Positions 1 to 14,100 of a stretch of DNA of 64,000 bases are shown here, piece after piece. The stretch is taken from the NCBI GenBank assembly GCA_022843145.1, contig JALHOF010000005.1, positions 124,001 through 188,000 on the forward strand. The letters run 5' to 3'. A model generated the notes under the pieces. It saw only the letters and a list, made by a program, of their open reading frames with translations, had not been told where the DNA came from and searched no databases. Position 1 is the first letter of the stretch. The number at the start of each line of letters is the position of its first letter. The position numbers and the translations under genes are program-made. This stretch comes from Hyphomicrobium sp. Its GTDB lineage: Bacteria; Pseudomonadota; Alphaproteobacteria; Rhizobiales; Hyphomicrobiaceae.

Positions 1-1415
1 GGCAGCGCATTGCGATCGACGCCGCGGGCATGGCGGTCGAGCTGGCGCTGGCGTGCATCGCGACGGCGCTGTGGGTGTTTCTGCCCGACGGCGCAATGCG
101 CAGCGTGGCGTTCACCATCGCCACCGTCGGCTGGGTGCTGAGCCTCGCCGTCAACCTCAACCCGCTGATGCGCTTCGACGGCTACTATCTGCTGTCGGAC
201 ATGATCGGCATCGACAATCTGCAGAGCCGCGCTTTCGAGATCGGCAAGTGGCGCATGCGCGAGGTGCTGTTCGGGCTCGGCGTGCCGCCGCCAGAGCCGC
301 TGCCGCCGCGCACGCGGCGCTTTCTCACGTGGTACGCGTGGGCGACGTGGCTTTATCGTCTGATCCTGTTCACCGGCATCGCGCTGATGGTCTATCATCT
401 CGCGTTCAAGGTGCTCGGCATCATCCTGTTCCTCGTCGAGATCGTCTATTTCGTGTTGTGGCCGATCGCGTCGGAAGTGCGGATCTGGTGGCGCAACGGC
501 GCGGCGATCCGGAAGCGGCGGCGGACGTGGGCAACGGCGGCGTTTGCGGCATCGCTGCTGCTGGCCGCGATCGTACCGTGGTCGACGCGGATCGAGCTGC
601 CGGCGGTGATCGAGGCGAAATCGCTCGCACGCATCTATCCGCCGCGCCCGGCCGAGATCACCGCCGTGCACGTCGCGCAGGGTCAGGCGATCCGGGCCGG
701 CGAACCGGTGGTGACGCTGCGGTCGCCAGAACTCGAGCATCAGGCGACGCTCGCGGCGCGGCAGCTGGCGCTGGTCGAGCTGCGGCTCGCACGGCGCGGA
801 TCCGACGAGCAGGACCGCACGGCCAGCCTGACGCTGGAACGTGAGCGGGCGGCATTGCGCAGCCGGCTGGCGGGGCTTGCGGCAGAGCGCGCGGAACTCG
901 TGGTCCGTTCGCCGATCACGGGCGACGTGGCCGAACTCAACCTCGAAGTCCAGCCGGGGCGCTTCATCGGCCGCGCGGAACCCATCGCGCTCGTGCGCGG
1001 CGGCGACGGACTTATCGCGCGCGGCTACCTGTCGGAGCATGATCTGGCGCGTGTCGATACCGCTGCAAACGCCCGTTCGGCTGCGCTCTTCGCCCCTGAC
1101 GATCCTTTGCTGGCGCGGCGCGCGCTGAAGCTCGTCAGCGTCGCGAGTTCGGCGTCGCAATCGATCGAGATCGCGGAACTCGCCTCGCAGCACGGCGGTC
1201 CGCTGGCCGTGCGGCCGAAGCCGGACGCACGCGGGACGAGGCAGCTCGTGCCGCAGGCCGCGAGCTATCTAACGGTGTTCGAGATCGCGGACGACGCGGC
1301 CGCACTCGACAAATCGGAGCGGGGCGTGGTTCAGCTCGATGGACGTCCGGAAAGCCTGCTCGCCCGCGCCTGGCGGCAAACCCTGAAGGTCCTGGTCCGT
1401 GAGAGTGGAGTCTAG
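1..1415 (+). CDS. M50 peptidase-HlyD fusion membrane protein (5' end outside window)
   Basis: The reading frame is open from the left edge (first full codon at base 3), so the start lies upstream. The visible part begins with membrane helices and the motif NPLMRFDGYYLLSD, which matches the second conserved segment of site-2 protease (M50) proteins; the HExxH segment would lie outside the window. Further helices follow, then a single transmembrane segment and a HlyD-like periplasmic part: a biotinyl-lipoyl-like half (PPRPAEITAVHVAQGQ), an Ala/Arg/Leu-rich coiled coil, and the second lipoyl half (VVRSPITGDVAELN). Families with this architecture are annotated as secretion adaptors with an M50-like membrane domain. 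It is co-oriented with the giant repeat protein downstream, so a role in export of that protein is inferred. Whether the peptidase is active cannot be judged from this piece. Confidence 0.8.
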   Translation, partial: QRIAIDAAGMAVELALACIATALWVFLPDGAMRSVAFTIATVGWVLSLAVNLNPLMRFDGYYLLSDMIGIDNLQSRAFEIGKWRMREVLFGLGVPPPEPLPPRTRRFLTWYAWATWLYRLILFTGIALMVYHLAFKVLGIILFLVEIVYFVLWPIASEVRIWWRNGAAIRKRRRTWATAAFAASLLLAAIVPWSTRIELPAVIEAKSLARIYPPRPAEITAVHVAQGQAIRAGEPVVTLRSPELEHQATLAARQLALVELRLARRGSDEQDRTASLTLERERAALRSRLAGLAAERAELVVRSPITGDVAELNLEVQPGRFIGRAEPIALVRGGDGLIARGYLSEHDLARVDTAANARSAALFAPDDPLLARRALKLVSVASSASQSIEIAELASQHGGPLAVRPKPDARGTRQLVPQAASYLTVFEIADDAAALDKSERGVVQLDGRPESLLARAWRQTLKVLVRESGV

Positions 1416-1450
1416 GCCAGGTTCGCTCCGCCGGTCAGCGAAGAGCCCAC

Positions 1451-1699
1451 TCAGCGGCAAAGCCGGCTGATGGCGCGATCGAGGCCGGGACCGCACCGCC
1501 AATCCGGCGTGCAATAGGTTCGCTCGATTTTCGAATAGGACAGAATGCCGGTGCCGTTCCAACAGCGCACGATCAATTCCTTGATCGGGCCGCGATCGAC
1601 GACGGCCTCGACGCGGACGCCGGGACGAACGAACGCGGGATACTCGGTAAATGAAGCGGCGGCCACGACACCGAGCGCCAATACAGCTCCGATCATCAC
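1451..1699 (-). CDS. small exported protein of unknown function
   Basis: This 82-residue protein starts with a short hydrophobic segment (MMIGAVLALGVVAAA) that looks like a signal peptide. The mature part has Cys at several places, including CWNGTG, TYCTPDW and the C-terminal RLCR, which suggests an oxidised periplasmic protein. I recognise the general pattern (RVEAVVDRGPI, SYSKIERTYC) as one found in small hypothetical proteins of Hyphomicrobiales, but no function is known to me. It is transcribed towards the M50-HlyD gene and lies between that gene and the giant repeat protein. The start is the first ATG of the hydrophobic stretch. Confidence 0.55.
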   Translation of the reverse strand: MMIGAVLALGVVAAASFTEYPAFVRPGVRVEAVVDRGPIKELIVRCWNGTGILSYSKIERTYCTPDWRCGPGLDRAISRLCR

Positions 1700-2125
1700 G
1701 CATTTACTCCTGCTGCAACACTCAGGCGCACCTCAACCATAGCGTGCGCTATGTAACCCGAAGGGCAAGGTTCGGGCCAGATCGACGTGTTAAGGCGCTG
1801 GCGGGCGGAAAATGCGGCCGAGAGCCGAGGCACGTGATCGTGGGAGGCCAGCAATTGCGGCCAATATCGGCTCTTATTCCGAAAACGGACGGCGTCCCAA
1901 TTCGTTTCCAACTTTGGTATGCAACGGCTCTTGTTAATCAATTCGCGTTTCATTTTCGGTCGCAATCAACGCAAATTAAACTGCTCAGGACAGAGATTTT
2001 CTCTCAAAACAATACAATCTAGGCGTTTCCATTGACTGTTTCGAAAGGGAGACGGCTCAAATTGCTCATAGCTAGAGTTGGGTGTGGCACCAAGCAGCCA
2101 TTTCCGGTCGTGATGAGAAATAGAG
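1700..2125. other. intergenic region upstream of the giant repeat protein
   Basis: This 426-bp gap lies between divergent genes and is visibly more AT-rich than its surroundings, especially around 1900-2030. It must hold the promoters for the small minus-strand protein and for the giant gene. Short open frames exist on both strands, but none has a signal, ribosome site or composition that persuades me. No clear consensus promoter was identified. Confidence 0.4.
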
Positions 2126-5100
2126 ATGAACAAGATCCTGCTTCCTGCCGCCTTTCCGAACGCCGCAAAGGCCAAGGTCGCTACTGGAGCTTCGGTCGAG
2201 GCACTGAAATCGTCGATTGCATATCGTGCCCTTGAGGCGCGAATTGCATTTGACGGCGCAATTGCCGACACCGTGACCGAGATCAACCAAACGACCGAGC
2301 CTCCAGCGTCCAGCAGCGAGCCGGCTGCGGATAGCCAGGACGCGGCGCACGCGACCACGACAGATCAAGGCGAGCCGACGCCGATTGCCACTGACGCAGG
2401 CAGTGACGACGGTCTGGACGGGATGATGGCCGCAGCGGCTGAACCGGCATCCAGCCGCGATTCACGAGTTATTGTTTTCATCGACAGCGCCGTCAACGAC
2501 TCCGCCCAGATCATCAGCGCCATTCCTGACGGCGCCGAAGTCGTTTTCCTCCAGCCGCATCGCGACGGCATGGCCGGGATTGCAGCCGCGCTCGAAGGGC
2601 GCCGCGATATCGATGCCATTCACATTGTTTCGCATGGCCTGGAGGGTGAACTCCGGCTCGGCTCGGCGCTCTTGAATGCCGCATCGATGCAGGGCCAATA
2701 CCTCGACGAATTGACGGCCATCAGCAATGCGCTTTCGGCCGACGCCGACATCCTGATCTATGGTTGCGATTTCACCGGCGGTGATGCCGGGCTGGAAGCT
2801 GCCATGCTTCTCGGTTCTATTACGGGCGCGGATATCGCTTCCTCGTCCGACGCGACCGGGCACACAGACCTCGGGGGCGACTGGGATCTCGAGTCCGAGC
2901 TTGGCGACATCGAGACGACGTCGATCTCAGCGACAGGCTGGATTGGCTTGCTGGCCCCGCCGACGCTCGATCTGAACACGGCCAGCTTGCCGGCCAACGG
3001 CGGCGCGACGGAAGACTTCCAGTCGAACAACCTGACCGGCGGCACTGGGTGGACTGGCGCGTGGCAGGTCAGCTCGACGGGTGGCGCAGCTGCCGGCGAC
3101 GCTGCACTCGTGACTGATCTCGGCGACATCTCGCTGCGGCTCGGCGACGATGGGCTTCGAATCTTAAGAACCGCCAATCTGAGTGCCGCGACGACGGCGA
3201 CATTGGAGCTGTCGTATCGGCGCGACGCGCTCGACGACATCAACGATTTTGTGTCCATCCAGGCGTCCACATCGGCGACCGGTACATTCACCGAGATTGG
3301 CCGCATCGCCGGCCCTTCGAACGACGCCGCGTACCAGTCGCTCTCGCTGGATATCTCCGCCTACATCTCGAGCGGAACGACTATCCGATTTGTGACGTCG
3401 GGCGGTCTCAACAACTCTGACTTCGTCTACTTCGACGACATTTCGATCACGACCAACGCGCCGAGCTTCACGACGAGCTACGTCACCAACGCCGCGCCCG
3501 TGTCGATTGCCAGCGCCAACGTCGGTATTGTCGATGCCGACAGCGCCGATATCGCGTCGGCGACGATCACCCTGACCAACAATCAACCTCGCGACCTGCT
3601 CAGCATCATTGGCGGCAGCCTGCCGGCCGGCATCACGGCGTCGAGCTACAATTCGGCGACGGGCGTCCTGACGTTGACCGGCGTCGCCTCCAAAGCCAAT
3701 TACGAGATCGCGATCGAGCAAATCGGGTTCTCGTCCACGTCGAACGTGGCAACGACCCGGGTCGTCAGCGTCGTCGTCAACGACGGCTCCAGCGACTCGA
3801 CCGCCGTGACATCCACGATCGCGATCACGCTCGATACGGATGGCGATGGAGTGATCGATTCGATCGACATCGACGACGATAGTGACGGCATTCTCGACGT
3901 GCAGGAGCAAGTACTCGTCACATCCGCTCCCGTCACGACCTCGCTGACCTATAGCGCCGCTGCCTCGGCGGCCGCCCCGCAGGTCAATGGCCAGCCCGTA
4001 ATCATTCTGACCGACGGCACCGTCACGGTCACCATCTCCAACAATGTCGGGGCAAGCATCTCGGGCAGCACAATAACCACCGACAGCAGCACCGGGACCG
4101 CGGAATCCGTGCGCATCACCGCAACGTCGGCGGCCGGCACTGTGCTGATCAATGGGATTCAATTTTTCGATCTTGACGACTTCGATCAAACCCAGTTCGT
4201 CGACGCCCTGGCGCTGAACGTCACCGGCACTTGGAGCAACCTGACCAACGCGAATGGGACGGATTTCCTCGTCGCATACGCCAACAACGCCGCGGGTGAG
4301 GCGGCAGCGACGACCGCCACAGGAGAAACGGTCAGCTTCGCTAATCTTCGCGCGCAAGGCGCCGTAAGTCCGGTCATCCTCAATCCCAACCGGACGCAGC
4401 AAGACAACTACCGCGCCACCTTCACGTTCGTTACACCGACGAGCACGTTCCTGGTTTTCGGCACCGACGTCGTCGCGCCGCTGGATCAGGTCACGCTATT
4501 CGGCTTCACGACGCTGCCGATCACCTACGCGCTGCAATATTACGCGGACGTCGATACCGATAGCGACGGGATCGCCGATCGCGTCGATATCGACGCCGAC
4601 AACGACGGCATCACCGACAACGTCGAGGCGCAGACGACAGCCGGCTACATCGCGCCGACCGGCATCGACACGGACGGCGACGGTCTCGACAACGCCTATG
4701 ATGCGACACCCACGACAGGCGCGGCCGGATCGAACGGCCTGACGCCGGTCAACACGGATGGCGCCGACTCCCCCGACTATCGCGATGCCGACAGCGACAA
4801 TGACGGGATCGCCGACGTCGCGGAGCGTGGCGACGGCCAGCCGACTTCGATCACGTCGATGGCCGACAACGACGGCGACGGGCTCCTCGACATTTTCGAG
4901 GGCGGCAACGTCTCCGATGGCTTCGATGTAAACGACGAGAACCGAACCGCCACGACGCTGAACCTGCTCGGAGATCCGCGTCTGAACGCCTCCGGCTCGA
5001 ATGCCACCCCGTTGACTTTGGATTCGCTCTTCCGAGACATCAATAACAACGCGCCGGCTGGTGCGGATAACACGATCACGACCGACGAGGATGCTGGCTA

Positions 5101-8100
5101 CACCTTCTCGGCGGCCGACTTCGGCTTTTCCGATCCCAACGAGATCGTGCCCGACGCGTTCCAGACCGTCAGATTGACGACACTGCCGACGAACGGAACG
5201 CTCACGCTCGACGGCGCCGATGTGGACGCCGGCGACTACGTCAGTGCAGCGGACATCGCTCTGGGACAGCTGGTCTTCACACCGTTGGCCAACGCGAGCG
5301 GGTCGCCCTACACCAGTTTCACGTTCCAGGTCCAGGACAACGGTGGCACGGCAAATGGTGGGCAGGACACCGACCAGTCGCCCAACACCATCACGTTCAA
5401 CGTGACGCCCGTCAACGATCCGCCGGTGGCGACGCCGAGCACATCGTCGGGCGACGAAGACAACAACATTCCGGTCGCGCTGACCGGTACGGATGTCGAT
5501 GGGACCATCGCATCGGTGACCGTGACCACACTGCCGCCGGTGGCGCAGGGCGTGCTCTACTATGCCGACGGCACCACGCCGGTCGTGGCGGGAACACCGC
5601 TGACGCCGGCCGAGGCCGCTTCGCTCGTGTTCGATCCGGCGCCGGACTTCAATGGCGACGTGACGATCCCGTTCACCGTGACCGACAACAGCGGCGCCAC
5701 GTCGGCGCCGGCCGACGAAGTCATCACCGTCAACGCCGTCAACGATCCGCCGGTGGCGACGCCGAGCATGTCGTCGGGTGACGAGGACAACAATATTCCG
5801 GTCGCGCTGACCGGTACGGATGTCGATGGGACCATCGCATCGGTGACCGTGACCACGCTGCCGCCGGTGGCGCAGGGCGTGCTCTACTATGCCGACGGCA
5901 CCACGCCGGTCGTGGCGGGAACGCCGCTGACGCCGGCCGAGGCCGCTTCGCTCGTGTTCGATCCCGCGCCGGACTTCAATGGCGACGTGACGATCCCGTT
6001 CACCGTGACCGACAACACCGGCGCGACGAGTGCGCCGGCCGACGAAGTCATCACCGTCAACGCCGTCAACGATCCGCCGGTGGCGACGCCGAGCACGTCG
6101 TCGGGCGACGAAGATACCAACATCACCGTCGCGCTGACGGGTACGGATGTCGATGGCACGATTGCGTCGGTGACCGTGACCACGCTGCCGCCGGTGGCGC
6201 AGGGCGTGCTCTACTATGCCGACGGCACCACGCCGGTCGTGGCGGGAACGCCGCTGACGCCGGCCGAGGCCGCTTCGCTCGTGTTCGATCCCGCGCCGGA
6301 CTTCAATGGCGACGTGACGATCCCGTTCACCGTGACCGACAACACCGGCGCGACGAGTGCGCCGGCCGACGAAGTCATCACCGTCAACGCCGTCAACGAT
6401 CCGCCGGTGGCGACGCCGAGCACGTCGTCGGGCGACGAAGATACCAACATCACCGTCGCGCTGACGGGTACGGATGTCGATGGCACGATTGCGTCGGTGA
6501 CCGTGACCACGCTGCCGCCGGTGGCGCAGGGCGTGCTCTACTATGCCGACGGTGTGACGCCGGTCGTGGCGGGAACGCCGCTGACGCCGGCCGAGGCCGC
6601 TTCGCTCGTGTTCGATCCCGCGCCGGACTTCAACGGCGACGTGACGATCCCGTTCACCGTGACCGACAACACCGGCGCGACGAGTGCGCCCGCCAACGAA
6701 GTCATCACCGTCAACGCCGTCAACGATCCGCCGGTGGCGACGCCGAGCACGTCGTCGGGTGACGAAGATACCAACATTCCGGTCGCGCTGACCGGTACGG
6801 ATGTCGATGGCACCATCGCGTCGGTGACCGTGACCACACTGCCGCCGGTGGCGCAGGGCGTGCTCTACTATGCCGACGGCACCACGCCTGTCGTCGCGGG
6901 AACGCCGCTGACGCCGGCCGAGGCCGCTTCGCTCGTGTTCGATCCCGCGCCGGACTTCAACGGCGACGTGACGATCCCGTTCACCGTGACCGACAACACC
7001 GGCGCGACGAGTGCGCCCGCCAACGAAGTCATCACCGTCAATCCGGTCAACGATCCGCCGGTGGCGGTGGACGACAGCAACGCTGGCACCGAGCACCAGA
7101 CGTTGTCGGGCGATGTGACACCCGGCACGCCCGGCCAAGACAGCGACATCGAAAACGACACGCTCACCGTGACCGAAGTGGCCGGCTTGATCGCCAACGT
7201 CGGGACGGGTGTGGCCGGCTCCAACGGCGGCACGTTCACCGTCGCGGCAGACGGCACCTACACGTTCGATCCCGGCGTCAGCTTCGATGCGCTGGCCGCC
7301 GGTCAGACGGCAACAACCAGCGTCAGCTATACGATCAGCGATGGAAACGGCGGAACGGCTTCGGCCTTGTTGACCGTGACCGTAACAGGCACGAACGATG
7401 CGCCCGTCGCCGTCGCCGATACCGGCAGCACAGACGAGGACACGCCGCTCAGCGTCGACGCGGCCTCAGGCGTGCTCGACAACGACACCGACGTCGATGG
7501 CGACGCTTTGACCGTCAGCGAAGTCAACGGCCTGACCGCGGGCGTAGGAGCGGCCATCGCAGGAGACAACGGCGGCACGTTCGTTCTCGCGGCCGATGGC
7601 TCGTATACGTTCGACCCCGGCACGGCATTCAACGACCTTGCGGTCGGCGACGTGCGCACGACCAGCATTACCTACACCGTGGATGACGGCAACGGCGGCA
7701 CCGACACCGCCACTCTCACCGTCACCGTCATCGGGCGAAACGACCCGGTGGTGGCGGTCAACGACGTCAACGCGACGACCGAGAACGCCTCGCTGACCGT
7801 CGATGCGGCGTCAGGCGTGCTCGACAACGACACCGACGTCGATGGCGACACCTTGACCGTGTCCGAAATCGACGGCATTCCGGCCAACGTCGGCGCGGGC
7901 GTCACCGGCACGGCTGGCGGCACGTTCACACTGCAGCCCGACGGCTCCTATACCTTCGATCCCGGCACGGCATTCGATAATCTTACGGCGGGCGAAACGC
8001 GGACGACGAGCGTCACGTACACCGTCTCGGATGGCAACGGCAGCACGGACACGGCAACCTTGACCGTCACCGTGACGGGCACAAACGACGCGCCCGTCGC

Positions 8101-11100
8101 GGACGACGAGACGGGCAGCACGAACGAGGACACCACGCTCACCGTCGACGCGGCGGCTGGCCTGCTCAACGGAGATACCGACGTCGACGGCGGCCCGCTG
8201 ACGGTGACGCAGTTCGTCGTCGGCACCACGACGTACCTGGCTGGAGAGACGGCCAACCTCGCGTCGGGCGACCTCACGATCAACGGTGACGGCTCGTACA
8301 CGTTTGTCCCTGCTCCGGACTTCAACGGCCCGGTTCCGGTCGCGACCTATACGGTCTCCGACGGCAATGGCGGCACGGACGAGGGCACGCTCACCATCGC
8401 GGTGACGCCGGTCAACGACGCGCCTGTCGCGGACGACGAGACCGGAACGACGCCGGAGGATACGACGCTGACGGTGGACGCGGCGGCTGGCTTGTTGACC
8501 GGAGACACGGACATCGACGGCGGCGCGCTGTCGGTGACGCAATTCGTCGTCGGCACTACGACGTACCTCGCCGGAGAGACGGCCAATCTCGCAACGGGCG
8601 ACCTCACGATCAACGGCGACGGCTCGTACACGTTCGTCCCGACTCTGAACTTCAATGGCCCCGTGCCGATCGTGACCTATACCGTCAGCGACGGAGCGGG
8701 CGGCACCGATGAGGGCACGCTCACCATCGCGGTGACGCCGGTCAACGACACGCCGACCATTGCCGCACCTGCGACCATCGCGGTTGTCGAGGATACGCCG
8801 ACCACGATCACCGGCATCACGCTCGCCGACGTCGACGGCGGATTGAGCTCCCTCCGATTGACCCTCTCGACGGCGGGAGCGGGCGTCCTCAACTGGACGA
8901 CGACACCGTTCATCAGCGTCAGCGGCAACGGAACCGACACGATTATCTTGCAGGGCCAGCGCAGCGCATTGAACAATGCGATCCTGGCGGGCAGGATCGT
9001 ATTTGCCCCAGCCGCGAACTTCAACGGCCCGGCGACACTGACTGTCGTCTTCAACGATCGCGGCAACACGGGCGCCGATCCGGGATTGACGGGCGATGCG
9101 ACGAGCGAGGAAGCGTCGACAACGATCACGCTCGATGTGGCTCCCGTCAATGACGCGCCGATCGCCATCGCCGACACCAACGCAGGCACCGAGCATCAGG
9201 ATCTGACGGGCGACGTCACACCCGGCACGCTCGGCCAGGACAGCGACGTCGATTTCGACACCTTGTCGGTGACGGCGATCAACGTCGGCATGACCTCGGT
9301 TACGGCGGGCCAGCCGATCACCGGCAGCAACGGCGGAACGTTCGTCGTCGAAACCGACGGCACGTACACGTTCACGCCCGGCTCGGATTTCAACGGCCTT
9401 GCCGTCGGCGAAACGGTCACGACGCAGGTGACCTACACGATCAGCGACAACAACGGCGGCGAGGCGAGCACGACGCTGACCGTCACCATCACGGGCGAGA
9501 ACGACGCGCCGGTCTCGACGCTGGTTCCGGATACCGCGAGCATCGACAGCGCGGCGGCGACCTACGACGTGGGCGGGTACTTCACGGATGCGGATATCAG
9601 CGACACGCTGAGCTATACCGTGAGCGGCCTACCAGCAGGCTTCGCGATCGACGCCAACGGCGTCATCACGGGCACATGGGCGAATGACGCCTCGCAGGGC
9701 GGACCGGCATCGGACGGCATCTACGTCGTCACGGTCACCGTCGACGACGGCAACGGCGGCACGACGTCGCGCACGTTCGATTGGGCCGTCACGAACCCGA
9801 CGCCAGTGGCGATCGACGACTCCGCGACGACCGATGAAGACACGGCGATTTCGGGTGACGTCACGCCCGGCACACTCGGCCAGGACAATGATCCGGATGG
9901 CGACGCCATCTTTGTCGGCGAGGTCGATGGCGTGCCGGCGAACGTCGGCAGCGCTGTCGCGGGCTCCGCCGGCGGCACGTTCACGATCCAGGCCGACGGC
10001 AGCTACACATTCGATCCGGGCAGTGACTTCCAGGATCTCGGACCGCTCGAAACGCGCACGACCGAAGTGAGCTACACGCTGACTGACGCCGACGGCGGCA
10101 CGGCGGTGGCGGTGGTGCGCGTGACGGTAACGGGTATCAACGATGCCCCCACGGTGGCGGCGACCGTTCCGGCGCAGTCATCGCTCGACGCGCAGGCCAT
10201 CACGGCACTCGACGTGAGCGGCGCGTTCGCCGATGTCGAGGCCGACACGCTGACCTACTCGGCGAGCAACCTGCCGCTCGGATTGACGATCGATCCCAAC
10301 ACTGGAGAGATCACCGGCACCATCGACAAGGATGCATCGGGACCGACCGGCTCGCAAACCTACACCGTGACCCTGACGGCGCTCGACGAGAACGGCGCGA
10401 GCGTCAGCACGACGTTCGACTGGATCGTCACCAACCCGGCAGTCGTGGCCGAGAACGATGCCCTCTCGACCGGCGAGAACACGCCCATCTCCGGCGATGC
10501 CTTCGCCGACAATGGCAATGGCGCGGACTACGATCCGGATGCCGACGACTTCGCGGTCGTGTCGATCACCTCCGGCGCAACGACGTATGCACCGTCCGCG
10601 AGCGTACCCGGCACCAACGGCGGGACATTCGTAATCGAGCCCGACGGTACCTTCACGTTCGATCCCGGCACGGACTTCGACAGCCTGCCTGTCGGCACGT
10701 CGGCGACGACGACCGTCGCGTATACGATCCGCGACGCCAACGGCGCGGAGGCGATCGCGACCATCACGATCACCATCGACGGTGAGAACGATACGCCCGT
10801 GGCCGTCGGCACCTTGCCGCCGCTGACCAACAACGACAGCGATACGGTCGATGTCGATACGTCAGGCTCATTCGGCGATGCGGATGCGGGCACTGTATTC
10901 ACGTATGCGCTGATCGGCACGGCGGGTGTCGACTATCCGGCTGGCCTGAGCATCGACGCCAACGGCCACATCGTCGGCACAATCGACCACGAGGCGTCGC
11001 AGAGCGGCCCCTACACGGTGACCGTACAGGCGAACGACGGCGACGGCGGCGTGATCACCCAGACTTTCGAGTGGACGGTGCTCAACCCTGTTCCGGATGC

Positions 11101-14100
11101 GCGCGATGATGCCTTCGGCTTGCTCGAGGGGGCCGGACTGACGGGCGCCCAGGTGCTCGCCGACAACGGTGACGGCGCGGACAGCGATCCGGATGGCGAT
11201 ACGCTGACGGTGATCGAGGTCAATGGATCGGGTACGGGCGTCGGCACCGGCATTGCTGGCAGCAACGGCGGCACGTTCACGATCGAGGCCGACGGCAGCA
11301 CGAGCTTCGTGCCCGGCACGGCGTTCGAGGATCTGCCGGCCGGCGCGACACGCACGACGAGCGTGACCTATACGGTCTCGGACGGCAATGGCGGCACCGA
11401 CACGGCGACCGTGATGGTGACCGTGACTGGCGAGAACGACGTGCCGACATCGACGCCGATCGGCGGGCAGTTGAGCCTCGACGACGACACCGTTTCGATC
11501 GACGTATCCGGCAACTTCGCAGACGTCGACGGCGACACGCTGACCTTCACGCTGGAAGGCGTGGCGGGTGTCGACTATCCGCTGGGGCTCGTGATCTCGC
11601 CAGCCGGCGTGATCTCCGGCAACATCGATAGCCAGGCCTCGCAGAATGGCAACACACCGACACCGGGTCTCTACTCGGTGACCGTGAAGGTCAACGACGG
11701 CAACGGCGGCGAAACGACCGAGACCTTCTCGTGGACGGTCGAGAACCCCGTTCCGGTGGCAACCGACGATACCGGTGCGGTCGGCGCGAACGACGGCGAC
11801 ACGCTGCTCGCCAACCTGCTCGACAACGACGTGGACGCCGACCGTCAGGGCGCCGGCAATCCCGACGGCGACACACTGACGGTCTTCGAGGTCGACGGCC
11901 TTGCCTTGACCATGACGTCGACCGTCAGCGGGTCCGCAGGCGGACGGTTCACCGTATCGCCAGACGGAACGGTCAGCTTCGACCCCAACGGCGATTTCGC
12001 CGATCTCGGCCCCGGCCAGACGCGCCAGACGGAGATCACGTACGGCATAACGGACAGCGACGGCGGCACGTCATCCGCGACGGTCGTCGTGACCGTCACG
12101 GGCGCCAACGACGCACCGACGAGCACGGTGATTGGCGCGCAGTCGAGCGTCGACTCGTCGGCGGTCACACTCGACATCGGACCGAACTTCGCCGATGTCG
12201 ATGGCCACGACCTCACCTTTACCGCGACCGGACTGCCGCCGGGCCTCAGCATCGACCCCGATACCGGCGTCATCTCCGGCACCGTCGAGAACGACGCGTC
12301 GGTCGGCGGGCCGTACTCGGTGACGGTCACCGCGGACGACGGCTTCGGCGGCACGGCCAGCGAAACCTTCGTCTGGACCGTGACCAACCCGCCGCCGGTC
12401 GCACAGAACGACGACGTGACAACCGGCGAAAACACGCAGGTGAGCGGCAGCGTGCTCGACGCGAACGGCAACGGGCCCGATAGCGACCCCGATGGCGACG
12501 ACCTGTCGGTGTCCGAAGTCAACGGCGTGCCTGGCTCCGTCGGCTCGCCGGTCGCCGGCACGGGCGGCGGAACCTTCGTCATCGGCGCGGACGGCTCGTA
12601 CACGTTCACGCCCGGAACGGACTTCGACGACCTGCCGGTCGGCGCCACCCGCGTCACGACGGTGGCCTACACCATCACCGACGGTCAGGGCGGAACCTCG
12701 ACCGCGATCGTCACCGTGACGGTGACCGGCGTCAACGACGTTCCCGTCGCGGGCCCGCTGGCCAACGTCGGCAACATCGACGGCGATGTGGTCACGGTCG
12801 ATACCGGAGCCGCGTTCAGCGATCCGGACGGCGATCCGCTGTCATTCACGACAATCGGACTTCCGCCGGGCCTGTCGATTGATCCCATCACCGGCGTCAT
12901 CACCGGCACGATCGACACGAGCGCATCCGTCGGCGGTCCGTACACCGTCGTCGTGACGGCGTCCGACCCCAATGGCGGCTCGACCACGCAGTCGTTCACG
13001 TGGGCGGTCACCAATCCGCCGCCTGTCGCCCAGAACGATAACGTGACGACGGGCGAGAATGCACCGGTCAACGGTTCGGTCCTGGCCGACAACGGCAATG
13101 GCGCCGACAGCGATCCGGACGGTGACACGCTATCCGTCTCCGCGGTCAACGGCACACCGGGACAAGTCGGCCAGCCGGTGAGCGGCGCCAATGGCGGCAC
13201 GTTCGTCATCGGCGCGGACGGCAGCTATCAGTTCGACCCCGGCACCGCGTTCGATGACCTCCAGTCGGGCGAAACGCGGCAGACCAGCGTGACGTACACC
13301 GTGCGCGATGCGGACGGCGCGACGTCGACCGCGATGGTCACGGTCACCGTCACGGGCGACAATGACGATCCGGTCATCGCAGCAATCGTCGTGCCGCCTT
13401 CCACGGACAGCACGAGCGTGACGGTCGATCTGTCGGTGTTCGTGACCGATCCCGATGGCGATCCCTTGATCTTCATGGCGACGGGTCTGCCGCCGGGTCT
13501 GTCGATCGATCCCATCACCGGCGTCGTCACCGGAACTCTGCCGCCAGACGCCTCGCAGGGCGGACCCTATGTGGTCACGCTGACGACCGACGACGGTCAT
13601 GGCGGCGTCGTGAGCACGACGTTCAACTGGCAGGTCACGAACCCGCCGCCGCTGGCCGTCGACGACACGGCGACGACGCGCGGGAACGAGCCGGTCCGCA
13701 TTCCGGTTCTGACCAACGACAGCGATCCCGACGGCGATCCGCTGACAGTGACGGCTGCGACGGCGCTCAACGGCACGGTCACCGTCAACCCCGACGGCAC
13801 CATCGACTATCAGCCGAACCCGACGTTCGCGGGCACGGACCGCATCACGTACACGATCAGTGACGGCAATGGCGGCTTCTCGACGGCGACCGTCACGGTC
13901 CACGTCGACCCGCAGACAGTCGTGCTGCTCGGCGATGTGTTCGGGTTCGAAGGTCCCGAGCGCCAGCCGGAGCCGCTGCGGCCGCAATCCACGATCGAGG
14001 GCATCGCGGCCGACGGCGCCGTGGTACAGGCGGTCGAGGACGTCGGCGGCATGTCGAGCCTCGCAGCCAGCATCGGCGAGGAGGGCATCATCGTCCGGGC

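Noticed and set aside
4496-7138. An 880-codon open frame on the minus strand inside the giant gene
   Set aside because: It is antisense to the repeat domains, is Arg/His/Gly-rich with no recognisable fold, and its openness follows from the codon bias and repeats of the plus-strand gene.
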